Shown: piece by piece, positions 39,501 to 47,160 of the stretch
Numbering within the stretch: the first letter of the stretch is position 1
Layout: each line of letters opens with the position of its first letter
DNA from: UTCHB3 sp964371075
GTDB lineage: Bacteria > Bacteroidota > Ignavibacteria > Ignavibacteriales > Ignavibacteriaceae
Length of the DNA: 64,000 bases
Direction of reading: 5' to 3'
NCBI GenBank assembly: GCA_964371075.1
Contig: CAYJKN010000001.1
Span: 248,001-312,000, forward strand
Made by a program: the position numbers and the translations under genes
Notes under the pieces: model-generated
Seen by the model: the letters and a program-made list of their open reading frames with translations, nothing else
The model's database searches: none
Told to the model about the DNA's origin: nothing

Positions 39501-40426
39501 TCTCCGATGGTACCACTAACATTTATCTGAACCTGCTGTTTAAAATCAGGCTCATTTCTTGTGTTTCCAAGTCTTGATGCAGTTATTCCCTCCGTTGATT
39601 CGTTTCGCCAGGCTGCTCTGATGTCAACTGCTCCGCCGATCCTCAAACTGATAACAGGAGGACCAAAAATACTGAGAACCCCAACACTTGGTAGTGGAAT
39701 CTCAAAATCTGTAATGTCTTTTAACAGATCAGAAAGTTCTTTTTTTGATTCTTTTAATTCATACTTGTAACCAAGTTCCTGCCAGATGGAAACATCTCGA
39801 TTATCAAGCGCCATCTGGAGATATTGGTCGAATGTCAATCTAAGAGTATATCGAATGGGGGTATTTCCAATATATTCCTTTATGTTAACAAATCCACCGG
39901 CAGAATCAATTTCAATTACTCTTTTGTAATTAGTGGGAGTGGCATAAAATGCAGATCGTTTAACATTATTAAATGTGGTATATGGCACATCTTCTCTGAC
40001 CACTTTAAAATGTTCGAGGCGTGCAGTTGAATCCAGCGCAAGGGAATCGATCTTTACAGTGTCTTTTGCGAGTAGTGAATCGGTGGCTATCGAGTCTTTT
40101 ATACCGAGTGTATCAAAAGTTAAAAGGGAGTCCCCTTTTTTGTCGATAGTATCAGCAGGTGCAAAATCGAGTTTGATCACCGGTAATTTTTGAGGAGAAA
40201 CCGGCATTTTATCCTTGTTCCCGTTTTTCTCCACTTCTTTATTTTCAGGGGAGACTGACGGATTTTTGGACAGATTGTCCAGAAATTCAGGGATGTATAA
40301 CGATTTAAATACAGGAATCTCTTCTTCCAGAACAAAGCCTGTGAGAACAGAGGCGATTAATCCCGTAATAGAGTAGAATAAAAGGAGTTTAGAGCACCTT
40401 CCGATAGCAGACGCAACTCGTTTAAT
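33536..40426 (-). CDS. sprA: SprA/Sov-type outer-membrane protein (type IX secretion translocon)
   Basis: A giant envelope protein. SprA (Sov in Porphyromonas) is the outer-membrane translocon of type IX secretion and is needed for gliding in flavobacteria. From the first conventional start, GTG at 40234, it has 2232 residues. The same frame stays open upstream to a stop at 40468 and encodes a basic start then a hydrophobic stretch, KLLLFYSITGLIASVLTGF, which is an obvious signal anchor. No ATG, GTG or TTG exists in that frame there; ATT at 40426, followed by KRVASAIGRCSK, is the best start and gives 2296 residues. Typical SprA features are the repeated barrel strands, GAGARGML-like segments such as LFGARGMLDISKK, and YIDDFEGAKRTIPIG. 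A charged Pro-rich insert lies near residues 1800-1860. No other T9SS gene is in the window. Confidence 0.9.
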   Translation of the reverse strand: MKRVASAIGRCSKLLLFYSITGLIASVLTGFVLEEEIPVFKSLYIPEFLDNLSKNPSVSPENKEVEKNGNKDKMPVSPQKLPVIKLDFAPADTIDKKGDSLLTFDTLGIKDSIATDSLLAKDTVKIDSLALDSTARLEHFKVVREDVPYTTFNNVKRSAFYATPTNYKRVIEIDSAGGFVNIKEYIGNTPIRYTLRLTFDQYLQMALDNRDVSIWQELGYKYELKESKKELSDLLKDITDFEIPLPSVGVLSIFGPPVISLRIGGAVDIRAAWRNESTEGITASRLGNTRNEPDFKQQVQINVSGTIGDKLNINADWNTERTFEYENQLKIKYTGYEDEIVQSVEAGNVSLQTSGLVGGSEALFGVKANFKMGPFTLTALVSQKKAEVKEKDLGGGTISQDFVKRAYDYSINHYFLDTVYADTSSSLNLFYRYYANATPEIVQRFYVKDIEVWKSINQTLKDPNERSANAYISLPPILQGQSYPDSYRDLDIDEIPGQQVKGRFIKLQEGVDYIIHRETGYISFKTNVQDQDIIAVAYRNEGFSGSSAADDEFFGEFLEQTNAVADTTRRLVLKLVKPQFLQPQLSTAWKLLLKNIYPMGGRNVKEEGFEFDIKYEIDGGDPQSVLGDVRLLNALGLDLVGPSKLPPPDGKFDFKPGITILAETGEVIFPTLQPFGRNLSSTVPNSDSIKYLAVYDQSLTFAKQDKIKDKWLLTGKFSGEASSTYQLGFNVVENSVKVFLDGRQLSPGSDYIVDYNIGQVTIRNAAALVPGAKLRITYEENDLFQLASKTLFGARGMLDISKKTKLGFSALTLSQQTLSDKVRIGEEPLSNFILGLDFQTAHDLPFLTDLVDNIFSTKEMSTFTFSGEAAYMNPDPNTKKSTIESDGGQSIAYIDDFEGAKRTIPIGITYGAWKDLSVPDSLPSLSGLTRQQRMNYKGKSWWFNVLPSDVTVFNIWPNRRVARGEEQVTVLDYVFQPDTSGTYNYEPNFSDPTKSWGGMMKTLSSTANNLVDENIEFIEFWMNIRGAPANSKMFIDLGKISEDVIPNNRLDSEDKAPQNELIDEGEDTGLDGYFDPQERTVFGSQRGDPSNDNFAYINSPIFDLYNYFNINGTEGNAQLTDIGRVPDTEDLNRNGVLDQANSYFRYEIPIDTTAANNPYIQGGGNNAGWYLVRIPLKDYKSEIGRPSLTLVEYIRLFVTGANDMVAIRLADFNLVGNQWRKSIEGDTVLSISVVNIEDNPSYNSPPGVQRERDRSRPDQEIFRNEQSLDLILNGLQPQENREAIKYLFRPLDVFNYSEMKLFVHGDSTQLPGSVAYQYQPGVYSSEIYFRFGTDTNNYYEYRKPVESGWQEISILFNQLTAIKQARDSANSIFRLPVEGKPGHYYVVKGNATLTSVKFLSVGIHNTYPFSNLSGEVWVNELRVIGADNTPGWAYTASTSIKFADILTVNANVSQTDPYFHRLSDRFGSRIESRNWGVSADLDVLKLLPIPLTGSNLRVNYSRTESVGNPLYQPGTDIKVSEAARIQKDKLIAAGVDPGEAEVVAQQIVSDAQTVNVSDTWTVANVQIKIPSDFWLVRDIFNNLTYNFNYNNSFSRNPTVLSSKNWLWNASISYGFTMPPDYFFEPGKIPVIGEPVAFFTDYKDAKIYFVPQTISWNISARRSFSLTQTRAIGQSLSQETVSRDFTANRGFNFNWKVTEKALINLTIAYQTDFASSLTHLETDEFNNPRPESAIWSDILGGQFFGQDFRYNQSLDFKTSPRLPSIAKINEYFQITAGYNVRYGWNNDFRQPQVGRSAGFQNRTSFGLRLRLKALSAPLFEEDKTAQTNQPQTTTPKPRQRSRDLDEENPDRGEKPKEAETLPEPELSMPQDTVPVVKKASLLNNVWGLLKNGIRILIFDYDNITMDFSNDVSVSANGIRGFGNGFKNFWGLKQTDTEGPNRLFILGLNHDIGPRAANANLTDNYSERNNIDIKTSKPLWEGAKIDLSWKVGWSISKSTTMQSDNDGNLFIQNLSSTGNTTRSFFTMPPVLFLSVFKSGIKQVNELYDRNSSDPTGSLSSAFVKGFESMPLLASLGPLSEFTNYIPRPNWRLTWDGLEKLGVFEGFAKRVSIDHSYSSEYTEGWKITPDGNKVVQTQRINYSFAPLIGLNITFNNLWGGSFTGRVQYNTRTSYDLGTATKNITENLNRDIGISFNFSKSGFEIPLFGVSLKNDIEFSFSYTSTKNSTVQFDMERFTEEGVPQNGTTTVTIEPRIKYVISSRVTLALFYKRSDTTPEGAARIPPTSRNEAGLDIKISIQ

Positions 40427-40547
40427 GGCTGGAAATCCGTATGTTGTGAAAAATGGTAGAAATGTCTATTCGAACTCTAAAAATGTTGTATCAAACAGGG
40501 TAAAACTAATAAAAAACGCTTAATCAGTTAATGTAATAATTTATGAA

Positions 40548-41252
40548 CTATCTGAAAATTGTTGATGAAATATCCATATTATCTGTCTTCTCAAAGATAA
40601 CATCAATAGCATCCACTCCATCAGAAACCAGGGCAGTCAGTTTATTCCCGTTGGAGGCACCTGTATCGATATAATATGCTTTTTGTTTTTTATAAAACTT
40701 AAAATTTGGAACAGGTGTATGCCCCACAACCTGAATCTTGCCGATGTCCAAAAGTTCAGTTCTGTTCCACAAAAGGCCTTTTTCATTGTCAAGATTATCA
40801 GTTGCAACTTTTGCCATCATATCCAGATCAACTTTTTTATCATACTTTAGTAAATTAAGCCAATGCCTGCCAAAACCGGCATGCGAGATAAAGTAGTCAT
40901 CAAGATCATAAAAAAGTGGTAATTTCGAAACAAAATCGAGGTGTCTCACTAAAATAGCAGGATTTTGTTCATAATCATAAATCGTTTTTGAGGAATTGTT
41001 GTAAATCCACAATTGAGCAGGAATACTCTCCCTCTCAGTAAAATAGGAGATAAACATCCGGTCATGATTTCCCATGACCGGACGAATTCCATTTTCAATA
41101 ACATACTCCACTGCCTCCGGAGAATAATTGCCCCGGTCAACCAGATCACCGGTTGCATAAAAGTCGATTTCACCATAAATCTCTTTTACCCTTGTGTGCA
41201 GCTTTTTAAGAGTATAAAAACAGCCGTGAATGTCACCGAAAACAGCGAACAT
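40548..41252 (-). CDS. Calcineurin-like metallophosphatase (PPP family)
   Basis: A 234-residue cytosolic phosphoesterase with the three metal-binding blocks GDIHGC, GDLVDRG and GNHD, and later HAGFG and GHTP. This set is typical of bacterial PPP serine/threonine phosphatases and of diadenosine tetraphosphatase-like proteins. The substrate cannot be told. It starts 3 nt after the CoA-transferase stop codon and is probably the last gene of the methionine/alanine operon. Confidence 0.85.
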   Translation of the reverse strand: MFAVFGDIHGCFYTLKKLHTRVKEIYGEIDFYATGDLVDRGNYSPEAVEYVIENGIRPVMGNHDRMFISYFTERESIPAQLWIYNNSSKTIYDYEQNPAILVRHLDFVSKLPLFYDLDDYFISHAGFGRHWLNLLKYDKKVDLDMMAKVATDNLDNEKGLLWNRTELLDIGKIQVVGHTPVPNFKFYKKQKAYYIDTGASNGNKLTALVSDGVDAIDVIFEKTDNMDISSTIFR

Positions 41253-41255
41253 AAA

Positions 41256-42605
41256 TCAAATATATTTCATTGATTTAGCGTAAGCCTCCAATTCATCCCT
41301 GAACTTTGGATGAGCTATATTTATCAGAGACTTCACTCTCTCTCGAATTGTTCTTCCCCAAAGTTGGGCAATTCCGTATTCAGTTACCACATAATGAACA
41401 TCGGCTTTATTGGTAGTTACTCCGGCTCCCGGCTTCAAAATAGTGGTAATCTTAGAGATAGTGTCATTTTTTGCTGTGGAAGCAAGTGCAATGATTGGCT
41501 TCCCGCCTTCTGAACGGGCCGCACCACGAATAAAATCAACCTGTCCTCCAAATCCGCTGTATAATTTTGGACCTATGGAATCTGAACAAACCTGACCGGT
41601 AATATCAACTTCCATTGCAGCATTAATCGCAACCATTTTTTTATTTTGAGCAATAATAAACGGATCGTTTACATACTCCTGACGGTGAAACTCAATCAAC
41701 GGATTGTTGTCGATGAAATCATATAAAGCCCGGGTTCCCAAAACAAATCCCGCGATTATCTTTCCGTCATGAATACCTTTTCGGCTGTTGGTTACAATTC
41801 CTCTTTCAACGAGATCAATTATCCCGTCACTAAAAGTTTCAGAGTGAACTCCAAGATCGCGTTTGTCACCAAGATATCGTAACACATTATCAGGGATTAC
41901 CCCAATACCGAGTTGAAGAGTTGAGCCATCTTCAATCAAACTCGCGATATTTTCACCGATTCTTCTGTATGTCTCTGCCATCTCGGGAGTTACTTCCCTG
42001 CTTCCCTGTGCTAGTTCAAGTATCTCTTCATCAACTTCAACTATATAATCGATTTTGTTGATATGGATAAAACTGTCGCCAAGAGCTCTTGGCATTTTGG
42101 GATTTATCTGCGCAATCACTACATCAGCGAGTTCAGCCGCAGTTTTAATTAAACCAACTTCAACGCCATAACTGCAAAATCCATGCTCATCAGGGGGCGA
42201 AAGGTGAACCATCGCAACATTTATATGTAAGTGACCCTGTTTTACCAGGAGCGGAAACTCATGCAGATAAATAGGAGCAAAGTCTGCTCTTCCTTCTGCA
42301 ACCGCAACTCTCGCTTCCCCACCCATGAAGTAGGATCTGTGATTAAAATGACCCTCCATTCCCGGACGAAGATATGGCAATTTCCCAACCGAAAGGCAAT
42401 GAATCAGTTGTACATTTTGAAGTTCTTCTTTTCTCGCAACCATCGCCTCTATCAGAGTCATTGGGAACGCAGTATTTGCATGTACAAATATATTATCATT
42501 TGATTTTACGACACGAACAGCCTGCTCCGCCGTCACTAACTTCTTTTTGTAGTTAGTTAATACACTTGAAGATAAATTGGTTCCAAGTTTTATTTCATCA
42601 GTCAT
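41256..42605 (-). CDS. Acetyl-CoA hydrolase/transferase family CoA-transferase
   Basis: A 449-residue family I CoA-transferase, moving CoA between acyl-CoA and a free acid such as acetate through a glutamyl-CoA intermediate. The catalytic Glu is E256 in VHSETFSDG. Other family motifs are VHLSPPDEHGFCSYG and GQVCSDSIG, GGQVDFIRGA. Closest in pattern are 4-hydroxybutyrate and acetate/propionate CoA-transferases. It lies 9 nt after the alanine-dehydrogenase-like gene, which suggests conversion of acyl-CoA products of amino-acid breakdown. Confidence 0.87.
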   Translation of the reverse strand: MTDEIKLGTNLSSSVLTNYKKKLVTAEQAVRVVKSNDNIFVHANTAFPMTLIEAMVARKEELQNVQLIHCLSVGKLPYLRPGMEGHFNHRSYFMGGEARVAVAEGRADFAPIYLHEFPLLVKQGHLHINVAMVHLSPPDEHGFCSYGVEVGLIKTAAELADVVIAQINPKMPRALGDSFIHINKIDYIVEVDEEILELAQGSREVTPEMAETYRRIGENIASLIEDGSTLQLGIGVIPDNVLRYLGDKRDLGVHSETFSDGIIDLVERGIVTNSRKGIHDGKIIAGFVLGTRALYDFIDNNPLIEFHRQEYVNDPFIIAQNKKMVAINAAMEVDITGQVCSDSIGPKLYSGFGGQVDFIRGAARSEGGKPIIALASTAKNDTISKITTILKPGAGVTTNKADVHYVVTEYGIAQLWGRTIRERVKSLINIAHPKFRDELEAYAKSMKYI

Positions 42606-42614
42606 TTGAATTAC

Positions 42615-43736
42615 CTAATTTTTCGAAAAAATATGAATTCTTCTGAATTCTACATTAAATGCCTCAGCTACTGCTTCGTTTGAACAAAAGCCATTCATTG
42701 TGCAAACACCTTTTGTTAGTCCGATATCATTCATCAAGGCAGCGTTCACCCCTTTATCCGCAACGGACAGAATGTATGGCAATGCAGCGTTTGTTAAACC
42801 AAAACTTGCGGTTCTGGCAACTAAGGCAGTAATATTTGGCACACAATAGTGGATTACATTATGCATTACATATGTTGGACTCGACAAACTTGTTGGTCTG
42901 CTCGTCTCAATACATCCCCCTTGATCGATGGAAACATCGATTATAACCGAACCTTTTTTCATGGTTTTAACCATATCTGCAGTTACCAGATTTGGGGTTT
43001 TTTCTCCTCTTATCATAACTGCACCGATGATTACATCGGCAAATTTCACGCCTCTGGAAATGGTGTAAGGATTTGCGACCACAGTTGTGATCTGTTTACT
43101 GAACATTTTTTCCAATCTGCGAAGTCGATGAATATCTTTATCGAGAACAATCACCTGGGCACCTCTTCCAATAGCGGATTGCGCTGCAACTGTTCCAACA
43201 ACACCTGCACCCAAAATAACAACAGCAGCAGGGGCAACTCCCGGAATTCCACCAAGAAGAACCCCTCTGGATATGTCATTGGTTGATTCCAACAGATTTT
43301 CAGCAGCCTGAACAGCGAGTTGACCTGCTATCTCACTCATCGAATGAAGCACCGGCAGTCCTTTTTCATCTTCGATAAGTTCAAATCCTATTGAAATAAC
43401 TTTCTTCTCCATCATGGAAGAAATTATCTTTTTGCTAACCACTGCGAGATTAAGAAACGAAAAAATAATTTGATCTTCCTGTAAATAGGTAACTTCCTCA
43501 TCAGAAACTCTACCAACTTTGGCGATAAGTTCTGATCTGGTAAACACTTCTTCAACACTATATACAATTTTAGCTCCCACTTGTTTATATTGCTCATCAG
43601 TGAAATGACTTCCATCACCTGCTCCCGATTGAAGATAAACTGTATGTCCATTTCGAACAAGTGCATCCACACCGGCAGGTGCCAGAGCTACTCTTTTCTC
43701 CTCAAATTTTACTTCTTTTGGTATTCCTATTCTCAT
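42615..43736 (-). CDS. Alanine dehydrogenase-like protein with catalytic His replaced by Asn
   Basis: A 373-residue protein of the AlaDH/PNT family, which reversibly converts pyruvate, NH3 and NADH to L-alanine. The start MRIGIPKEVKFEEKRVALAP, Arg15, a Lys near 73, the NAD motif VVILGAGVVG (about 173-182) and SIDQGGCIE match alanine dehydrogenase. However, the catalytic His of the usual FLHLA is Asn96 here (FLNLA), and the later NMPG-x-VP-TST segment is changed to NITALVARTAS. The protein may therefore act on a different substrate or lack dehydrogenase activity. It lies between a gamma-lyase-like gene and a CoA-transferase gene in one operon. Confidence 0.8.
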   Translation of the reverse strand: MRIGIPKEVKFEEKRVALAPAGVDALVRNGHTVYLQSGAGDGSHFTDEQYKQVGAKIVYSVEEVFTRSELIAKVGRVSDEEVTYLQEDQIIFSFLNLAVVSKKIISSMMEKKVISIGFELIEDEKGLPVLHSMSEIAGQLAVQAAENLLESTNDISRGVLLGGIPGVAPAAVVILGAGVVGTVAAQSAIGRGAQVIVLDKDIHRLRRLEKMFSKQITTVVANPYTISRGVKFADVIIGAVMIRGEKTPNLVTADMVKTMKKGSVIIDVSIDQGGCIETSRPTSLSSPTYVMHNVIHYCVPNITALVARTASFGLTNAALPYILSVADKGVNAALMNDIGLTKGVCTMNGFCSNEAVAEAFNVEFRRIHIFSKN

Positions 43737-43757
43737 CGTGAATCCGGGCTTAAGTTT

Positions 43758-45077
43758 TTAAATTTGTTCCAAAGATCTGGAAAGGTCTTTTATTATGTCA
43801 TCCGGGTTTTCGATCCCCACTGCAAGCCTGATACCGCCGGGATGAATGCCATGTTCAAGCAATTCACCAGGAGGAATAACCGAGTGGGTCATTGTAGCCG
43901 GGTGTTCAATTAATGTTCTTGTATGCCCAAGGCTGACAGCAAGTGTGAGTGTATAGGCATTTTTAGCAGCAAAGTTCATTAATGAACGACCTTTTTCTTT
44001 TTGTTCTTCGAGTGATTCTCCTTTTACTCCAAAAAACAAAAGACTTCCAGGTGCAAAATTACCATTAAAATCTCTCATTTGTTTCTGGGCAAGTTCAAAA
44101 TATTTATAACTTTTTAACCCGGGATAGTTTACGAACTCAACTTTTGGATGAATGGCAAGAAATTCAGCTATTTTCATGGCATTAGCTGTCTGTCTGCTGA
44201 TTCTTAAGTGTAGTGTGGGCAGTCCGTAAGTCAAAATTGTCCAGGCTGCTTTTGTGCCCAAAACAGCTCCAAAATCTTTTCTGTATAAAAGGAGAATATC
44301 CCGGAATTTTTTTGGACCGATAACCACTCCACCCATATCGGTTCCAAAACCACCAATCCCCTTTGTTAAAGAGTGTACTACAAAGTCAGCACCAAGTTCT
44401 ATTGGCCGTTGACAAAAAGGAGTGGCAAAAGTGTTGTCAACTACAATATAAATCTTTTCAGAGGGTTCGCGTTTACTGTTCTCGATATCAACAAATTTCC
44501 TCATTTCACCAATATCGATGAGGTCAAGATTTGGATTTCCGGGTGTCTCAAAATATATAACTCTGGTTTTGGAAGTAATTTTTTCATTCAATAGAGAATG
44601 TTTTGTCAAATCACATGAGACATAATTGATGTTTAATCTCGGATACCAGTTCTTAAAAAGAGAAAGAGTACAACCATAAAGTGTTCTGTGAGCAACTATC
44701 TCATCCCCTGCTTTTAGTAATACCCCGAGCACAGCAGAGATGGCACCCATTCCCGTTGTAAAGGTAACAGCCATTTCGCCTTTCTCGATATAGGAAAGGT
44801 TTTCCTCAAGAAGATCTTTGTTTGGTTCGCCAAGCCGGTCATAAATATAAATTGGATTGGCTTCCGATTGAAGGATATGGGTATTTGCAAATTCCATGAA
44901 TCCTTCTGCACCTCTTTCAACCGAATCAAGTCTGAAAATGACTGATGATGAAAGTGGTGAGACCACATGATGGGAATAGTCCCATTTTGTGCTTATATTT
45001 TTTCCATAAATCAAATGTGTTTCGGCTGAATACTGCTCTTCATCAAGCAGTCCGTGTTCTTTTTTTTCAGAGTCCAT
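43758..45077 (-). CDS. Methionine gamma-lyase-like PLP enzyme (Cys/Met metabolism family)
   Basis: A 439-residue cytosolic fold-type I PLP enzyme. The PLP Lys lies in HSLTKGIGGFGTDMGG, with VVDNTFATP before it and TLAVSLGHTRTLIEHPATMTH later. The Cys in RTLYGCTLSL matches the position that is Cys in methionine gamma-lyases, which split methionine to 2-oxobutyrate, methanethiol and ammonia. O-acetylhomoserine sulfhydrylase or cystathionine enzymes are the alternatives. The start is supported by a strong AAAGGAGG four nt upstream of the ATG. It leads an operon with the Ald-like protein, CoA-transferase and phosphatase. Confidence 0.83.
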   Translation of the reverse strand: MDSEKKEHGLLDEEQYSAETHLIYGKNISTKWDYSHHVVSPLSSSVIFRLDSVERGAEGFMEFANTHILQSEANPIYIYDRLGEPNKDLLEENLSYIEKGEMAVTFTTGMGAISAVLGVLLKAGDEIVAHRTLYGCTLSLFKNWYPRLNINYVSCDLTKHSLLNEKITSKTRVIYFETPGNPNLDLIDIGEMRKFVDIENSKREPSEKIYIVVDNTFATPFCQRPIELGADFVVHSLTKGIGGFGTDMGGVVIGPKKFRDILLLYRKDFGAVLGTKAAWTILTYGLPTLHLRISRQTANAMKIAEFLAIHPKVEFVNYPGLKSYKYFELAQKQMRDFNGNFAPGSLLFFGVKGESLEEQKEKGRSLMNFAAKNAYTLTLAVSLGHTRTLIEHPATMTHSVIPPGELLEHGIHPGGIRLAVGIENPDDIIKDLSRSLEQI

Positions 45078-45156
45078 AAGACCTCCTTTAATACCAATAG
45101 TTATTATGTAAACTTAACAAAAACAGATGAGATATTAAAGTTTTTTATATTTGAAT

Positions 45157-45801
45157 ATGGCTGTATTTAAATTTTTTCTTCTCTTTTTTATTCTTTTTTT
45201 GATTCTCCCGACATCTGCATTTCCCCAGGGAAGCAGAACAGGGAAAGTTGTGGAAATTTTATCAGAATATATTGCCTCTCCCGAATTTGGATTGAACCGA
45301 ATTAACTCCGGAGAACCGGCATCTGTGGACTCCATTTTTAGTGCAGCTCTGAGGTTTAGTGGTGGCGATATTTCACTTGCGCTTTCTGCTTGCACCTGGA
45401 CATGCCTTACTGTCAAAACAGCTACGGTGGTCACCCCGATTTTGGGTACAAAACTTGTATACCCCTGCTTTTCGACAGACGACCTTACTTTTGCAGCAAA
45501 AAATAAAAATCTGCCAAGATATTTTTTTGAGGATTCACCTGTGTCGTCGAGCGGAGACATAGATAAACTGGCTCATTTTTTTGGTTCGGCTTATCTGCAA
45601 TACAACAGTTTTATTCCCGGAATCGTAGAACTTTTTGGTTATTTCATTGAAGTATTTGAAGAATCTTTTAAAGTGGATTCCAAATTTTCTGCGAGAGATA
45701 TAATTGTTAATAAAATTGGGATTAAATTTGGAAATGAATTAAGAGAAAAACCGGAAGCCAAACCTTCTGACTTTCTAAAACAATACAAAATCGAAAAATA
45801 G
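45157..45801 (+). CDS. Secreted protein with YfiM/DUF2279-like C-terminal region
   Basis: A 214-residue protein from ATG 45157 (TTG at 45151 also in frame). Residues 2-24 form a signal peptide (FFLLFFILFLILPTSAFPQ). The middle is not recognised. From residue 131 the pattern DKLAHFFGSAYL, then VELFGYFIEVFEESF and ARDIIVNKIG, resembles the YfiM/DUF2279 family, where conserved Asp, His and Glu may line a periplasmic or membrane-surface site. The gene ends 2 nt before the sigma-54 activator, so it is probably cotranscribed with it. Confidence 0.6.
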   Translation: MAVFKFFLLFFILFLILPTSAFPQGSRTGKVVEILSEYIASPEFGLNRINSGEPASVDSIFSAALRFSGGDISLALSACTWTCLTVKTATVVTPILGTKLVYPCFSTDDLTFAAKNKNLPRYFFEDSPVSSSGDIDKLAHFFGSAYLQYNSFIPGIVELFGYFIEVFEESFKVDSKFSARDIIVNKIGIKFGNELREKPEAKPSDFLKQYKIEK

Positions 45802-45803
45802 TT

Positions 45804-47159
45804 ATGCCAAGAATCCTGATTGTAGATGATGAACCCGGAATAAGAGAAAGTATCACCATGATCCTCGACTATGAGGGTTATGAAACAGATTCTGCCGCCA
45901 ACGGTGAAGAGGGTCTTCAATTTGTAAAACAGGGCAAGTTTGACGCGGTTCTGCTGGATATCAATATGCCCGGTATTGATGGTTTTGAAACTCTGAAACT
46001 CATCAAAGAAATCGACAAAAATCTTAATGTTGTTATCATCTCGGCTTATGGAAATATAGAAAATGCCATAAAGGCTACAAAACACGGCGCTTTCGATTTC
46101 CTTGAAAAACCGATTGACAGGGAAAAACTTCTTATTACAGTGAGAAATGCTTCGGAGCAGGCAATTCTCAAAAAAGAATTTGAAACTATAAAAAAGGAGA
46201 TTGATACTCCCTCCCCTATCCTTGGTGTATCTAAACAAATTATAAATATCCTTGAAATTGTTAATAAAGTGGCTGCAGCTGATGTAAGAGTTATGATTCT
46301 GGGAGAAAACGGGACTGGAAAAGAACTGGTTGCACGGGCAATCCATCAGAACTCACCTCGCGCTAACATGCCTTTTGTTGAGGTCAATTGTGCGGCAATT
46401 CCTAATGAATTGATCGAATCAGAACTTTTTGGCCATGAAAAGGGATCGTTTACAGGTGCAGTTAATCAAAGGTATGGAAAGTTTGAACAGGCTGATAAAG
46501 GTACCCTCTTCCTCGACGAAATTGGTGATATGAGTCTTCAAGCCCAGGCAAAAGTTCTCCGTGCTATCGAGGATGGTAAAATTGAAAGAGTTGGCGGCGC
46601 AAAAAAAATACCTGTTGATGTAAGAATTGTTGCCGCAACAAATAGAGATCTGCAGGAAATGATTTCAAAAGGTGAATTCAGAGAGGATCTTTTTCACAGA
46701 TTAAATGTGATACCGATTATTGTGCCCCCGCTGAGAGATAGAATCGAAGATATTCCGGTGCTTGTTGCACATTTTGCAAAAGAGATAGCCACAAGACATA
46801 AAAAGCCGGTCCCCGTTTTTGCAGAGGATGCACTTAATCTCTTAAAGAAGTTAAAATGGACGGGTAATGTGAGAGAACTTCGAAATATCATTGAGAGAAT
46901 AATTATTCTCGCCAACTCCCCTGTCATAAAACTTGATAATATCGATTTTCTTCTCCCAATGGAGAAGGTTTCAATAGATGATCTCATAACTGAGAGCAGT
47001 TCTTTTCAGGATTTTAAAGATAAAGCCGAAAAGGCTTATATACTTCGTCAATTGGAATTGACAGGTTGGAATATTAGTAAAACTGCTGAAGACCTCGATA
47101 TTCAACGAAGTCATCTTTACAGTAAACTTAAAAAATACGGCATCGAAAAAGGAGACTGA
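45804..47159 (+). CDS. NtrC-family sigma-54-dependent response regulator
   Basis: A 451-residue regulator. The receiver domain (1-120) has phospho-Asp 52 in LLDINMPG. The AAA+ domain (about 143-370) has Walker A GENGTGKE (167-174), the sigma-54 contact loop as GSFTGA in place of GAFTGA, and Walker B GTLFLDEIGD. The C-terminus ends in a Fis-like helix-turn-helix (LTGWNISKTAEDLDIQRSHLY split as TGWNISKTAEDL and IQRSHLYSKLKKYG). It activates sigma-54 promoters after phosphorylation. No cognate kinase is adjacent; the two histidine kinases in the window are 7-12 kb away. Confidence 0.94.
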   Translation: MPRILIVDDEPGIRESITMILDYEGYETDSAANGEEGLQFVKQGKFDAVLLDINMPGIDGFETLKLIKEIDKNLNVVIISAYGNIENAIKATKHGAFDFLEKPIDREKLLITVRNASEQAILKKEFETIKKEIDTPSPILGVSKQIINILEIVNKVAAADVRVMILGENGTGKELVARAIHQNSPRANMPFVEVNCAAIPNELIESELFGHEKGSFTGAVNQRYGKFEQADKGTLFLDEIGDMSLQAQAKVLRAIEDGKIERVGGAKKIPVDVRIVAATNRDLQEMISKGEFREDLFHRLNVIPIIVPPLRDRIEDIPVLVAHFAKEIATRHKKPVPVFAEDALNLLKKLKWTGNVRELRNIIERIIILANSPVIKLDNIDFLLPMEKVSIDDLITESSSFQDFKDKAEKAYILRQLELTGWNISKTAEDLDIQRSHLYSKLKKYGIEKGD

Positions 47160-47160
47160 T

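Noticed and set aside
42849..43286. Plus-strand open frame of 145 codons
   Set aside because: It is antisense to the alanine-dehydrogenase-like gene and has a biased His/Asn/Cys composition typical of shadow frames.
45135..45560. Minus-strand open frame of 141 codons
   Set aside because: It overlaps a plus-strand gene with a signal peptide and recognisable C-terminus; no family features are visible in it.
45639..46346. Minus-strand open frame of 235 codons
   Set aside because: It lies antisense to the YfiM-like and sigma-54 activator genes, whose domains and spacing are clear. Its composition (Phe, Tyr, Ser, Asn rich) is that of a shadow frame.
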